From contig JAFQZU010000005.1 of NCBI GenBank assembly GCA_017405805.1, forward strand, positions 184,308 through 248,307: a stretch of DNA of 64,000 bases. Direction: 5' to 3'. Numbering within the stretch: the stretch's first letter is position 1; the number at the start of each line of letters is the position of its first letter. Position numbers and translations under genes: made by a program. The notes below the pieces were generated by a model that saw only the letters and a list, made by a program, of their open reading frames with translations, was not told where the DNA came from and did not search any database. This document shows, in pieces, positions 37,801 through 45,781 of the stretch. This DNA is from Lachnospiraceae bacterium. Lineage in GTDB: Bacteria; Bacillota; Clostridia; Lachnospirales; Lachnospiraceae.

Positions 37801-40548
37801 TCAACCTTCAGTCGACAGGCCCTTTCTGAGTGCCTCCCTCTCCTCTTCGCTCATATGGTCCAGGAGGCCTCTGCGGGCGCCCCCGCCCTGTTCCGTGTAG
37901 TGTTCCGTCATGCTCTCCTTTGTGCGCAGGATCTCCTCCAGCAGGTTCCTGGCGGACATGCGGAGGGCCCCCGTCCCGAAGATGATGACCTGCTCCACCG
38001 AATCCGAAGTGGCCACGGTGACCGTGTATTTGCGGCTCAGTTCATGGGCTGCCTTTTCGATATACAGATCCGCCGTCTCCGCCTCTTTGGTATACACCAC
38101 GTCGATCCCGCTGACGTGCTGGATCTCGCCTCTTCCGCCCCGCACCTTGTATGCGTCAAAAACAAGGATCAGGTGCTCCCTTCTGAACCCGGCAAAATCC
38201 GCCAGGATCTCGATCAGCCTGTCCCTTGCCGCCATGATATCGGTCTGGGCCAGCTCCCGCAGATCCTCCCACGCGAAAATAATGTTGTACCCGTCCACGA
38301 GAAGATAGGATTTTTCCGGCACGGGCTGCGGTTTTTTATTTTTTGCGCTGTCTGAACCGCCGGAGGAAGGCCGCCTTTTCCTGGACTGGACGCTCTCGTC
38401 CATGGCGCTGCGGTCCCGGATGGGCCCGTAGGTCCTCTCGAAGATCCTTCTCAGCTCATCCTCCGCCATGGAGATGGCCCGCTCGCGCTCCGCAAAGGTC
38501 TGCGGTTCTTTTCTCTCGCGCCTGCCGGCCGCCAGCGCCGCCTGCCGCATCATCTCTTCCTCGGGGTCTTCTTCCTCCTCGTCCGGCGCGCTCCAGCTGC
38601 TCTCCTGGTGCATGTATTCTTTCACCTCGTACCAGGGAATGATCGTACCGACGCCGTGGGAACAGAAGACTGATGCGGACGGATTGCGCAGGTCCGCCTC
38701 CGGATCGTAGCCGGAAGCCTCAACGACTCTCTCCGCGTCGGCGCAGGGCGCATACCCTTCCAGAGAACAGGTCAGCTGTCCCTCTCCCCTGGAGTATGCC
38801 GTCAGTGTCTCGATATAATCGCCGATCGCGGAGACCGGTGCGCTTCCTTCGATCACGGCGCTGTTCCCCTCCAGGTCCGGCTGGGAGAATTTGGCCCCCA
38901 TCCGCTGCAGATCCGTGAGGGCTCTGCCCACGCAGTCCTGCGGGAGAGCCATGCGGAAGCGGTAGAAGGGCTCCAGGAGCACGTTCTGCGCAAACATCAG
39001 GCCCTGCCGCACAGCCCTGTAAGTCGCCTGCCTGAAATCGCCGCCCTCCGTGTGTTTCTCATGGGCCTTTCCCGACAAAAGCGTGATCCTGATATCCGTG
39101 ATCGGAGAACCGGTCAGTACGCCTCTGTGCACCTTCTCCTCCAGATGCGTCATGATCAGCCGCTGCCAGCTCGCCGCAAGGATATCGGTCCTGCAGCGGT
39201 TTTCCAGAACGATCCCGCTGCCCGGTCCGCCCGGCTCGAGAAGCAGGTGCACCTCGGCGTAGTGCCGCAGCGGTTCAAAGTGCCCCACGCCCTCCACGGG
39301 CGCCGCAATGGTCTCCTTATATACGATGGAAGGCCTGCCGAACCGGATCTGGAGTCCGAACCGCTCCCGTATGACCCGCTGCAGGATCTCCCGCTGGACC
39401 TGTCCCATGACCTGCATGGTGATCTCCCGCTTCTCCTCATCGTAGTCCACGCCGAGCATGGGATCCTCCTCCTGCAGGACGAGGAGCTGCCTGTAAGCCT
39501 TGTAGAGATCCTCTCCGGGAGGGAGCTCCAGCGCACACCGCAGGACCGGCTGCAGGAGTTCTCCGCCGACGCTGTGTTCTATTCCGAGCCCGTCTCCGGC
39601 GCGTGTCCCGGTGAGCCCCGTGACGGCGCACACTTCACCCGCGCTCACTTCCTGCACCGCCTCGAACCGCTCGCCGCTGTACAGACGGATCTGCTCGATC
39701 TTCTGGGGATTTCCCTTCTCATCGGGACTGTCTTCCACGGGTGTCTTCACTTTGAGCGATCCCCCCGTGATCTTCATCCAGGTAAGTCTCGCCCCCGCCC
39801 GGTCCCTGGTGATCTTAAAGATCCTTGCGCCAAAATCCTCCCCGTACGAAGGCGGCTCCACGAAGGTATCCAGCACCTCGAGGAGGGATCCGACCCCCAT
39901 CTCGCGCAGCGCCGATCCAAACAGGACCGGGAATGCCTTTCTCTCCCTGATCAGGGAAGCGGCCTGCTCTCTCGTGACGGGTTCCCCCTCCAGATAGCGG
40001 TTCATGAGATGCTCGTCGCAGACTGCCAGATCCTCCTGCAGACCCTCATTGTCCCAATCGCGGCTCCAGTCGACGCATCCGCTGCCCAGTTCTTCTCTGA
40101 TCTGTGAAAGAAGGGTCTGCCTGTCAGCGCCCTGCTGGTCCATCTTATTGACGAAGATCACGGCCGGCACGCCGTAGTGATCCAGGAGCCGCCACAGCAC
40201 CCGCACCTGCCCGTTCACGCCGTCCGCCGCGCTGATCACGAGGACCGCTGCGTCCAGAACACCGAGCACGCGCTCCATCTCCGTGGAGAAGTCCGCATGT
40301 CCCGGCGTGTCAAGCAGCGTATAGGTCCTGCGAAGGCCGCCCCGCTCCGAAACAATCCTCGCCTGCTTCGAAAAAATAGTGATCCCCCTCTCCCGCTCCA
40401 TCTCGTCCGTGTCGAGAAAAGCGTCGCCGTGATCCACCCGGCCGGCCGTGCGGATCGCGCCGGTGCTGTGCAGAAGCGCTTCCGACAGGGTCGTTTTGCC
40501 GGCGTCCACATGTGCGAGGATCCCCAGTATAAAGTTCTGCTGTTTCAT
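37801..40548 (-). CDS. TetM/EF-G-like translational GTPase fused to a NYN (Rae1/YacP-type) RNase domain
   Basis: 915 residues. Residues 1-~660 follow the EF-G/ribosomal-protection layout: G1 in AHVDAGKTT (12-20), RERGITIF switch I, DTPGHADF, NKMDQQ, then domains II to V. An acidic/basic linker (~665-740) leads to residues 746-~880, which match YacP/Rae1: YLLVDGYNIIFAWE, LILVFDAYKVRGG, ETADLYIEKAAHEL, TVATSDSVEQ, with the conserved acidic residues kept. Rae1 of B. subtilis cuts mRNA in the ribosomal A site; EF-G-like factors bind near the A site. So this protein probably acts on ribosomes. No typical ribosome site precedes ATG 40548; a hairpin lies in the leader. Naming it tetracycline resistance is not justified. 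Confidence 0.85.
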   Translation of the reverse strand: MKQQNFILGILAHVDAGKTTLSEALLHSTGAIRTAGRVDHGDAFLDTDEMERERGITIFSKQARIVSERGGLRRTYTLLDTPGHADFSTEMERVLGVLDAAVLVISAADGVNGQVRVLWRLLDHYGVPAVIFVNKMDQQGADRQTLLSQIREELGSGCVDWSRDWDNEGLQEDLAVCDEHLMNRYLEGEPVTREQAASLIRERKAFPVLFGSALREMGVGSLLEVLDTFVEPPSYGEDFGARIFKITRDRAGARLTWMKITGGSLKVKTPVEDSPDEKGNPQKIEQIRLYSGERFEAVQEVSAGEVCAVTGLTGTRAGDGLGIEHSVGGELLQPVLRCALELPPGEDLYKAYRQLLVLQEEDPMLGVDYDEEKREITMQVMGQVQREILQRVIRERFGLQIRFGRPSIVYKETIAAPVEGVGHFEPLRHYAEVHLLLEPGGPGSGIVLENRCRTDILAASWQRLIMTHLEEKVHRGVLTGSPITDIRITLLSGKAHEKHTEGGDFRQATYRAVRQGLMFAQNVLLEPFYRFRMALPQDCVGRALTDLQRMGAKFSQPDLEGNSAVIEGSAPVSAIGDYIETLTAYSRGEGQLTCSLEGYAPCADAERVVEASGYDPEADLRNPSASVFCSHGVGTIIPWYEVKEYMHQESSWSAPDEEEEDPEEEMMRQAALAAGRRERKEPQTFAERERAISMAEDELRRIFERTYGPIRDRSAMDESVQSRKRRPSSGGSDSAKNKKPQPVPEKSYLLVDGYNIIFAWEDLRELAQTDIMAARDRLIEILADFAGFRREHLILVFDAYKVRGGRGEIQHVSGIDVVYTKEAETADLYIEKAAHELSRKYTVTVATSDSVEQVIIFGTGALRMSARNLLEEILRTKESMTEHYTEQGGGARRGLLDHMSEEEREALRKGLSTEG

Positions 40549-40563
40549 CTATTTACACCGATC

Positions 40564-40592
40564 CGCCGGCATTGAATTTCAGACTGCCGGCG
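40564..40592. promoter_or_regulatory. Hairpin in the leader of the GTPase-NYN gene
   Basis: Perfect 8-bp GC-rich stem (40564-40571 with 40585-40592), 15 bp upstream of ATG 40548 and downstream of the likely minus-strand promoter region. With no clear Shine-Dalgarno site after it, it could influence translation. Confidence 0.45.
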
Positions 40593-40612
40593 TTCTTTCC
40601 TGTTTTTCAGGC

Positions 40613-40640
40613 TTGTTTTGCCTGTAAAATAGATTATACT
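40613..40640 (+). promoter_or_regulatory. Probable promoter of purC, overlapping a divergent -10
   Basis: TTGTTT (40613-40618), 16 bp, TATACT (40635-40640) on the plus strand. The same bases contain TATAAT on the minus strand, so divergent promoters may compete here. I see no purine riboswitch. Confidence 0.45.
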
Positions 40641-40684
40641 ATAAAGATGCAATATCTTCGAATACTATGAAGGAGGAATGACAT

Positions 40685-41554
40685 ATGCAGGAGTACACCC
40701 CGGTAAAAGAAGGAAAAGTACGCGAGATCTACGACATCGGCGATCAGCTCATCATGGCGGCGACCGACAGGATCTCCGCTTTTGACGTAATCCTGAAAAA
40801 TAAGATCAGCGGCAAGGGAAAGGTCCTCACGCAGATGTCCCGTTTCTGGTTTGACCTGACAAAGGACATCATTCCCAATCACATGATCAGTGTAGACGTT
40901 AACGACATGCCGGAGTTCTTCCGCCAGGAGCGTTTTGACGGCAGCAGCATGCTCTGCCGCAAGCTGACCATGCTCCCCATCGAATGCATCGTCCGCGGCT
41001 ATATCACGGGCAGCGGCTGGGAGAGCTATACAAAGAACGGCACCGTCTGCGGCATCACCCTGCCCGCCGGCCTCAAGGAATGCGACAAGCTTCCCGAGCC
41101 CATCTATACCCCCAGCACCAAGGCCGAGATCGGCGACCACGATGAGAACATCAGCTTTGAGAAGAGCGTGGAAGTCCTCGAGAAAGCCTTCCCCGGCCAC
41201 GGCGAGGAGTACGCGAAGACCATCCGCGACTGCACCATCGCCCTGTACAAAAAGTGCGCCGATTACGCCCGTGAGCGCGGCATCATCATCGCGGACACCA
41301 AGTTTGAGTTCGGTCTCGACGAGAACGGAAACGTCGTCCTCGGCGACGAGATGCTCACCCCCGACAGCAGCCGCTTCTGGCCCGTCGAGGGATACGAGCC
41401 CGGACACGGCCAGCCCTCTTTCGACAAGCAGTTCGTGCGCGACTGGCTCAAGGCCAACCCCGACAGCGACTATCTCCTTCCCCAGGACGTGATCGATAAG
41501 ACCATTGCCAAATACGAAGAGGCTTATTACCTTCTGACCGGCAGCAAACTTTGA
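40685..41554 (+). CDS. purC: Phosphoribosylaminoimidazole-succinocarboxamide synthase (SAICAR synthetase)
   Basis: 289 residues, the longer SAICAR-synthetase type. Joins aspartate to CAIR in purine synthesis. Seen: KVREIYDIGDQLIMAATDRISAFD, LPIECIVRGYITGSGW, STKAEIGDHDENIS, DTKFEFG and DEMLTPDSSRFWP. AGGAGG lies before ATG 40685. Its 3' end, including the stop codon, is part of a threefold 17-bp tandem repeat. No other pur genes adjoin it. Confidence 0.95.
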   Translation: MQEYTPVKEGKVREIYDIGDQLIMAATDRISAFDVILKNKISGKGKVLTQMSRFWFDLTKDIIPNHMISVDVNDMPEFFRQERFDGSSMLCRKLTMLPIECIVRGYITGSGWESYTKNGTVCGITLPAGLKECDKLPEPIYTPSTKAEIGDHDENISFEKSVEVLEKAFPGHGEEYAKTIRDCTIALYKKCADYARERGIIIADTKFEFGLDENGNVVLGDEMLTPDSSRFWPVEGYEPGHGQPSFDKQFVRDWLKANPDSDYLLPQDVIDKTIAKYEEAYYLLTGSKL

Positions 41555-41586
41555 TCGACAGCAAGCTTTGACCGGCAGCAAACTGT
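41536..41586. repeat. Three 17-bp tandem repeats over the purC stop codon
   Basis: Units 41536-41552, 41553-41569 and 41570-41586 start GACCGGCAGCAAACTTT or a close variant (second unit differs at three sites). The first unit contains the last codons of purC. Confidence 0.8.
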
Positions 41587-41616
41587 AAGACCGCCGGGGC
41601 AAAACCCTGTACTTAT

Positions 41617-42240
41617 ATGAACCAGAATATCTTTAAGAGGAGAGCCGGCTCCGAACAAGCGCGGCTCTCCTCTCATTCTATCCCCTATCAGCTGATCCGC
41701 AGCCGCCGTAAGACCATAGCCATCCAGATCCGGCCCGACGGCGCTGTTGTCGTGCGCGCGCCCCTGCGCGCTTCCCTCAGTGAGATCGATCATTTCATCC
41801 GCGAAAAAGAATCCTGGATCCGCAAGCACGTCGAGATCATGCAGGCGAAAAAAGCCTTGGACAAGTCTCACGAGATCGCCCCGCTCACCGACGAACAGCT
41901 CCGCCACCTGACCCGCAGGGCACGCCTCGTCTTCACGGAGCGAGTCGAATACTTCGCCCCGCTCGTCGGCACGGATTACGGCAGGATCTCCATCCGGCAC
42001 CAGCGTACCCGCTGGGGAAGCTGCAGCGCGGCGGGCAACCTCAACTTCAACTGCCTGCTCCTCCTCGCGCCGCCCCAGGTCCTCGACTATGTCGTTGTCC
42101 ATGAGCTGTGCCATCGCCTGGAGCTCAACCATTCCGCGCGGTTTTGGGGGAATGTGGAGAGGGTTATGCCGGATTACCGGATTTGGAATAGGTGGCTCAA
42201 AGAAAACGGAAGGCAATTGATGCAGTGCCTGGAACAATGA
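41617..42240 (+). CDS. SprT/YgjP-like zinc metalloprotein (DUF45)
   Basis: 207 residues. The C-terminal half holds RTRWGSCSAAGNLNFN and the zinc motif HELCH (His162, Glu163, His166) followed by LNHSARFW, the YgjP/M48-like pattern. Function of the family is poorly known; a soluble metalloprotease is likely. There is no signal peptide. The start lacks a good ribosome site. It is separated from purC by 62 bp and followed directly by the palindromic repeat cluster. Confidence 0.85.
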   Translation: MNQNIFKRRAGSEQARLSSHSIPYQLIRSRRKTIAIQIRPDGAVVVRAPLRASLSEIDHFIREKESWIRKHVEIMQAKKALDKSHEIAPLTDEQLRHLTRRARLVFTERVEYFAPLVGTDYGRISIRHQRTRWGSCSAAGNLNFNCLLLLAPPQVLDYVVVHELCHRLELNHSARFWGNVERVMPDYRIWNRWLKENGRQLMQCLEQ

Positions 42241-42242
42241 TG

Positions 42243-42436
42243 AGTCGTACAGTTAGTATCCCCGGGCGCGGTTTGCAGCGATGTTAAATCTGAAGCCGTA
42301 CATATAGTATCCCCGGGCGCGCTCGCCTATGCTCGCTCTGTCCGCGGCTCTAAAGCCGCTCAAAGGCCCGGGGATACTATATGTACGGCTGTTGCTTTCA
42401 AGGCTGAAAGGGCCCGGGGAAGGTATATGTACGGCT
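42243..42436. repeat. Nested palindromic repeats, copy C inside a second partial copy
   Basis: 42294-42390 is a 97-bp inverted-orientation copy of the element at 2553-2649, with perfect 21-bp arms (AGCCGTACATATAGTATCCCC and its complement). Outside it, 42243-42270 and ~42410-42436 carry another related pair of arms (AGTCGTACAGTTAGTATCCCC-like on the left), as if one element had inserted into another. Non-coding; between convergent genes. Confidence 0.75.
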
Positions 42437-42474
42437 TTTCATTGTTCCGGGCGCTGCGGTGACTAGCTAAGATG

Positions 42475-42516
42475 TCGAGTTGAACATAAACTAGCAGAAG
42501 CTTCTGCCAAACTCGA
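42475..42516. repeat. Hairpin with internal 14-bp palindrome
   Basis: TCGAGTT (42475-42481) pairs with AACTCGA (42510-42516), enclosing the perfect palindrome GCAGAAGCTTCTGC (42494-42507). No gene contains it. The remaining bases to 42590 show nothing I recognise. Confidence 0.5.
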
Positions 42517-42590
42517 AGAAAAGAACCATCATAACAGAACCTGTAGAAAAGTACCCCTGGACGCCTCCGCTATAAGTATGGATAGAAAAA

Positions 42591-42691
42591 GGAGTCATAT
42601 ATTAATAACCCACAGGGCCTTTGAGCGGCTATAGAGCCGCGGACAGAGCGAGCATAGGCGAGCGCGCCCAAGGGTATTAATATATGACTCC
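42591..42691. repeat. Palindromic interspersed repeat, copy B
   Basis: 101 bp in the same orientation as copy A. Arms GGAGTCATATATTAATAACCC and GGGTATTAATATATGACTCC pair with one bulge; the core is nearly identical to copies A and C, including the GCGGCT/AGCCGC inner hairpin. It lies 26 bp from the stop of the pyrophosphatase gene. Confidence 0.8.
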
Positions 42692-42717
42692 GTCTTTATG
42701 CAAACTTATTACGGAAA

Positions 42718-44361
42718 TCAGGCGTACTTCTCTACAACTGTCGTAAGCTTCGGTATAATCTGCACCTTCCTCGACACGATCCCCTCCAGCTTACTGTGCA
42801 CCTCACCCTCCCGATCGGGGAAGGCCTCAGGCACCCAACCCGCCTTCTCGCCGGATGAGAAGAGGATGGAGGCGTTTTCCAGCGCGGAACTGATCATAAG
42901 GACGCCGAGTTCCAACCCCTTTATGTGGGTGACGGTGTCGAGCGTCTGCTGCACTTCGTCGTAGCGGTCCACGAAATCGCTCAGCGCACCGACATTGATT
43001 TTGCCGACCATGATCCGGCAGCCGTTGGTCTCGTAGAAGATGGCGTCGTGCAGGATCATTTCTTCCAGGGACTTGAGTTCCTCTGCCTCGTTGATGGAGA
43101 ACATCTCCTCGGCAAAAGCGTCCAGATCCACGCCGGCAAGGGCCGCCAGGATGTTGGCCGTCTGCCTGTCGCGGGGCGTCGTGGTGGGCGTTCGCAGATT
43201 CATGGTGTCGGACAGAAGGCCGCCCAGAAGAAGGCCTGCGAGATTGTCGTCGATGCTGATCTGGTTCTCGCGGAACATGGTCGCGATGATGGTGCTGGTA
43301 CTGCCGACGATCTCATTCCGGAAGCTGACAGGGCGGGAAGTGGAGAAATCCGTCACCCTGTGGTGATCGATCACTTCCAGGACGCGCGCCTTCTCGATGC
43401 CGGGCACGGAGCGGGAGAACTCGTTGTGGTCCACCATGACGATCTGCTTGTTCTGGTAGTTCATGATCTGGGACATGGTGACATAGCCGACCAGCTTCTC
43501 GTCCTCTCCCACGACGGGATAAGACAGGTAGCGGGTCTTGGACATCTTTTTCTCCACATCCTCGGCGAGCTCATGCACATAAAACTTGATGGGCTTTTTG
43601 CGCATGATCTCGGTGACGGGGGCGGCGTAGAAAAGGAATCTCGACGACATCATGGGACCCAGTCCGGATTGGATGATGGCGCAGTTTTTCTCTTTTGCCA
43701 TCGCGAGGATCTCGTCGCTGACCGAATCGGTCCAGACCACGATGAGCATGCCCGCGCCGCGCTGGATCAGCTCCTTCATCGTATCATCCTTTGCGCCGGT
43801 CACGATGATCCTGTCCTCGATCCCGTAAGGCTCCAGATCGTCGTCCGCCGTGTGGGTGATGACATTGACCCTTCCGTTCAGATGGCGCTCCGGGGGATCG
43901 AAGAGAATGGTTCCCTCCAGCGCTCTGCGGAAATACTCCGTCGGCGTCTGGCAGATGATCTCCAGCGTGTCCTCCGACCTGCTCAGCGCAAGCCTGGCGA
44001 TGGACTTTTGCTCGGCATAGCCGACAAGGCGCCCCTCCGCGTCCGTGATGCCGACCGATTCCCGGTGCGTCTCATCCAGCAGGCGCAGCATGTCGAGAAT
44101 GGACGCGTCGGCCGTCATGCTGACGGGTTCTTCCAGATCGATCTCGTCCATGCGCACTTTGGCCGTCTCCAGAAACATAGGCTCCTCAAAACCAAATCGC
44201 TTCAGCAGGTAGCGTGCCTCATAATTGACCGCGCCGATCCTGCATGCGACGGCGTCTTTCCCCTGCGCCCGCAGATAGGTGGCGTATCCGATCGCGGAAG
44301 TGATCGAATCCGTGTGGGGGTTCTTGTGTCCGATCACATAGATTTTATTATCCTGTGCCAT
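42718..44361 (-). CDS. Manganese-dependent inorganic pyrophosphatase with CBS and DRTGG domains
   Basis: 547 residues. DHH-family PPase split by a regulatory insert: the N-terminal catalytic motif VIGHKNPHTDSITSAIGYA, then CBS1 (~75-130), a DRTGG-like domain, CBS2 (~250-300), then VDHNE, VIDHHRVTDF (the DHH motif) and GLLLGGLLSDT, and the DHHA2 C-terminal domain. Hydrolyses pyrophosphate; nucleotide binding at the CBS pair regulates known relatives. ATG 44361 follows GAGG. Last gene of the proC-metY-PPase run. Confidence 0.92.
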   Translation of the reverse strand: MAQDNKIYVIGHKNPHTDSITSAIGYATYLRAQGKDAVACRIGAVNYEARYLLKRFGFEEPMFLETAKVRMDEIDLEEPVSMTADASILDMLRLLDETHRESVGITDAEGRLVGYAEQKSIARLALSRSEDTLEIICQTPTEYFRRALEGTILFDPPERHLNGRVNVITHTADDDLEPYGIEDRIIVTGAKDDTMKELIQRGAGMLIVVWTDSVSDEILAMAKEKNCAIIQSGLGPMMSSRFLFYAAPVTEIMRKKPIKFYVHELAEDVEKKMSKTRYLSYPVVGEDEKLVGYVTMSQIMNYQNKQIVMVDHNEFSRSVPGIEKARVLEVIDHHRVTDFSTSRPVSFRNEIVGSTSTIIATMFRENQISIDDNLAGLLLGGLLSDTMNLRTPTTTPRDRQTANILAALAGVDLDAFAEEMFSINEAEELKSLEEMILHDAIFYETNGCRIMVGKINVGALSDFVDRYDEVQQTLDTVTHIKGLELGVLMISSALENASILFSSGEKAGWVPEAFPDREGEVHSKLEGIVSRKVQIIPKLTTVVEKYA

Positions 44362-44375
44362 AGTTTTCCTCATTG

Positions 44376-44455
44376 TTATAGCGGCGTTGTTATAGCGGCA
44401 TTAGTACTGTGGTATTAGTACTGCGGCAATATTATAGCGGCATTAGCATTGCGGC
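44376..44455. repeat. Short direct repeats upstream of the pyrophosphatase
   Basis: TTATAGCGGC occurs at 44376, 44390 and 44432; TTAGTACTGYGG at 44401 and 44415. They fill the gap between metY and the pyrophosphatase start. Confidence 0.7.
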
Positions 44456-44470
44456 CCGGTTGATGCGCGG

Positions 44471-45745
44471 TCAGATGAAGGAAAGCGCGTTGTCCAGATC
44501 CTCGATGATATCCTGCACATTTTCGATTCCGCAGGAGAATCGGATCAGGTCGGGGCTGACGCCGCCGGCGCGAAGCTCCTCGTCCGTGAGCTGCCTGTGG
44601 GTGGAATTGGCGGGATGCAGGACACAGCTGTGGGCATCCGCCACATGCGTGGCGATCATGGCGACCTTCAGGTGCTTCATAAATTCCTCCGCTGCACTTC
44701 TTCCGCCTTTTACGCCAAAAGAGATCACGCCGCAGGTTCCGTCGGGCATGTATTTTTTCGCGCGCTCATAGTACTTGTTGCCGGGAAGTCCGGGATAATT
44801 GACCCAGGCCACCTTCTCGTGCTTCTGAAGGAATTCCGCGACCTGCTGCGCGTTGCTGCAGTGTCTGGGCATCCTGACCGCCAGCGATTCGAGGCCCAGA
44901 TTGAGCAGGTAGGCGTTCATGGGCGCCTGGATGGAGCCGAAATCGCGCATCAGCTGCGCGGTGCACTTGGTGATGAAGGCGCCGCCCATGCCGAATTTTT
45001 CCGCATAGGTGATGCCGTGATAGGATTCGTCGGGCGTGGTCAGGCCGGGGAACTTGTCCGCGTGAGCCATCCAGTCGAATTTTCCGCCGTCCACGATGCT
45101 GCCGCCGACTGTGGCGTCGTGGCCGTCCATGTATTTTGTCGTGGAGTGGGTCACGATATCGGCGCCCCACTCGATGGGCCTGCAGTTGATCGGCGTGGCG
45201 AAGGTGTTGTCCACGATGAGCGGAACGCCGTGGCGGTGCGCCGCGTTGGCCCAGCGCTCAATGTCGAAGACCACCAGGGCCGGGTTAGCAATGGTCTCGC
45301 CAAAAACCGCCTTGGTCTCGGGACGGAAAGCTGCTTCCAGCTCCTCGTCCGAGCAGTCGGGATCCAGGAAGGTGAAATCGATCCCCATCCTGCGCATGGT
45401 CACGTTGAAGAGATTGAAGGTGCCGCCGTATATGGTGGAGGAGGAAATGATGTGGTCACCGCAGCCGGCGATATTGAAGACGCTGAAGAAGCTGGCAGCC
45501 TGCCCCGAGGAAGTCAGCATGCCCGCCGTGCCGCCCTCGAGCGCCGTGATCTTAGCCGCCACCATATCGTTGGTGGGGTTCTGCAGCCTTGTGTAGAAAT
45601 ATCCTTCTTCCTCGAGGTCAAAGAGCTTGCCCATGGCGGCGCTGCTGTCGTATTTGAAGGTCGTGCTCTGGATGATGGGGATCATCCTGGACTCGCCGTT
45701 TTTGGGCTCGTAGCCGGCCTGAATGCACATTGTCTCTCTTCTCAT
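44471..45745 (-). CDS. O-acetylhomoserine sulfhydrylase-type PLP enzyme
   Basis: 424 residues, Cys/Met metabolism PLP family. Seen: TTFKYDSSAAMGKLFDLEEEGYFYTRLQNPTND, the TSSGQAASF segment, and the PLP-lysine motif THSTTKYMDGH. Length and N-terminal CIQAGYEP fit O-acetylhomoserine aminocarboxypropyltransferase (MetY), which makes homocysteine from sulfide; cystathionine or methionine lyase activity cannot be excluded. 36 bp downstream of proC. Confidence 0.88.
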   Translation of the reverse strand: MRRETMCIQAGYEPKNGESRMIPIIQSTTFKYDSSAAMGKLFDLEEEGYFYTRLQNPTNDMVAAKITALEGGTAGMLTSSGQAASFFSVFNIAGCGDHIISSSTIYGGTFNLFNVTMRRMGIDFTFLDPDCSDEELEAAFRPETKAVFGETIANPALVVFDIERWANAAHRHGVPLIVDNTFATPINCRPIEWGADIVTHSTTKYMDGHDATVGGSIVDGGKFDWMAHADKFPGLTTPDESYHGITYAEKFGMGGAFITKCTAQLMRDFGSIQAPMNAYLLNLGLESLAVRMPRHCSNAQQVAEFLQKHEKVAWVNYPGLPGNKYYERAKKYMPDGTCGVISFGVKGGRSAAEEFMKHLKVAMIATHVADAHSCVLHPANSTHRQLTDEELRAGGVSPDLIRFSCGIENVQDIIEDLDNALSFI

Positions 45746-45781
45746 TTGAAATCATTCCCTCCTTACTCTATTGTTCGCTCG

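Noticed and set aside
37801-40548. Calling the GTPase fusion a tetracycline resistance gene
   Set aside because: It has the fold family but a NYN fusion and no mobile context; resistance cannot be inferred from sequence.
41536-41586. CRISPR array
   Set aside because: Three adjacent 17-bp units without spacers and no cas genes nearby.
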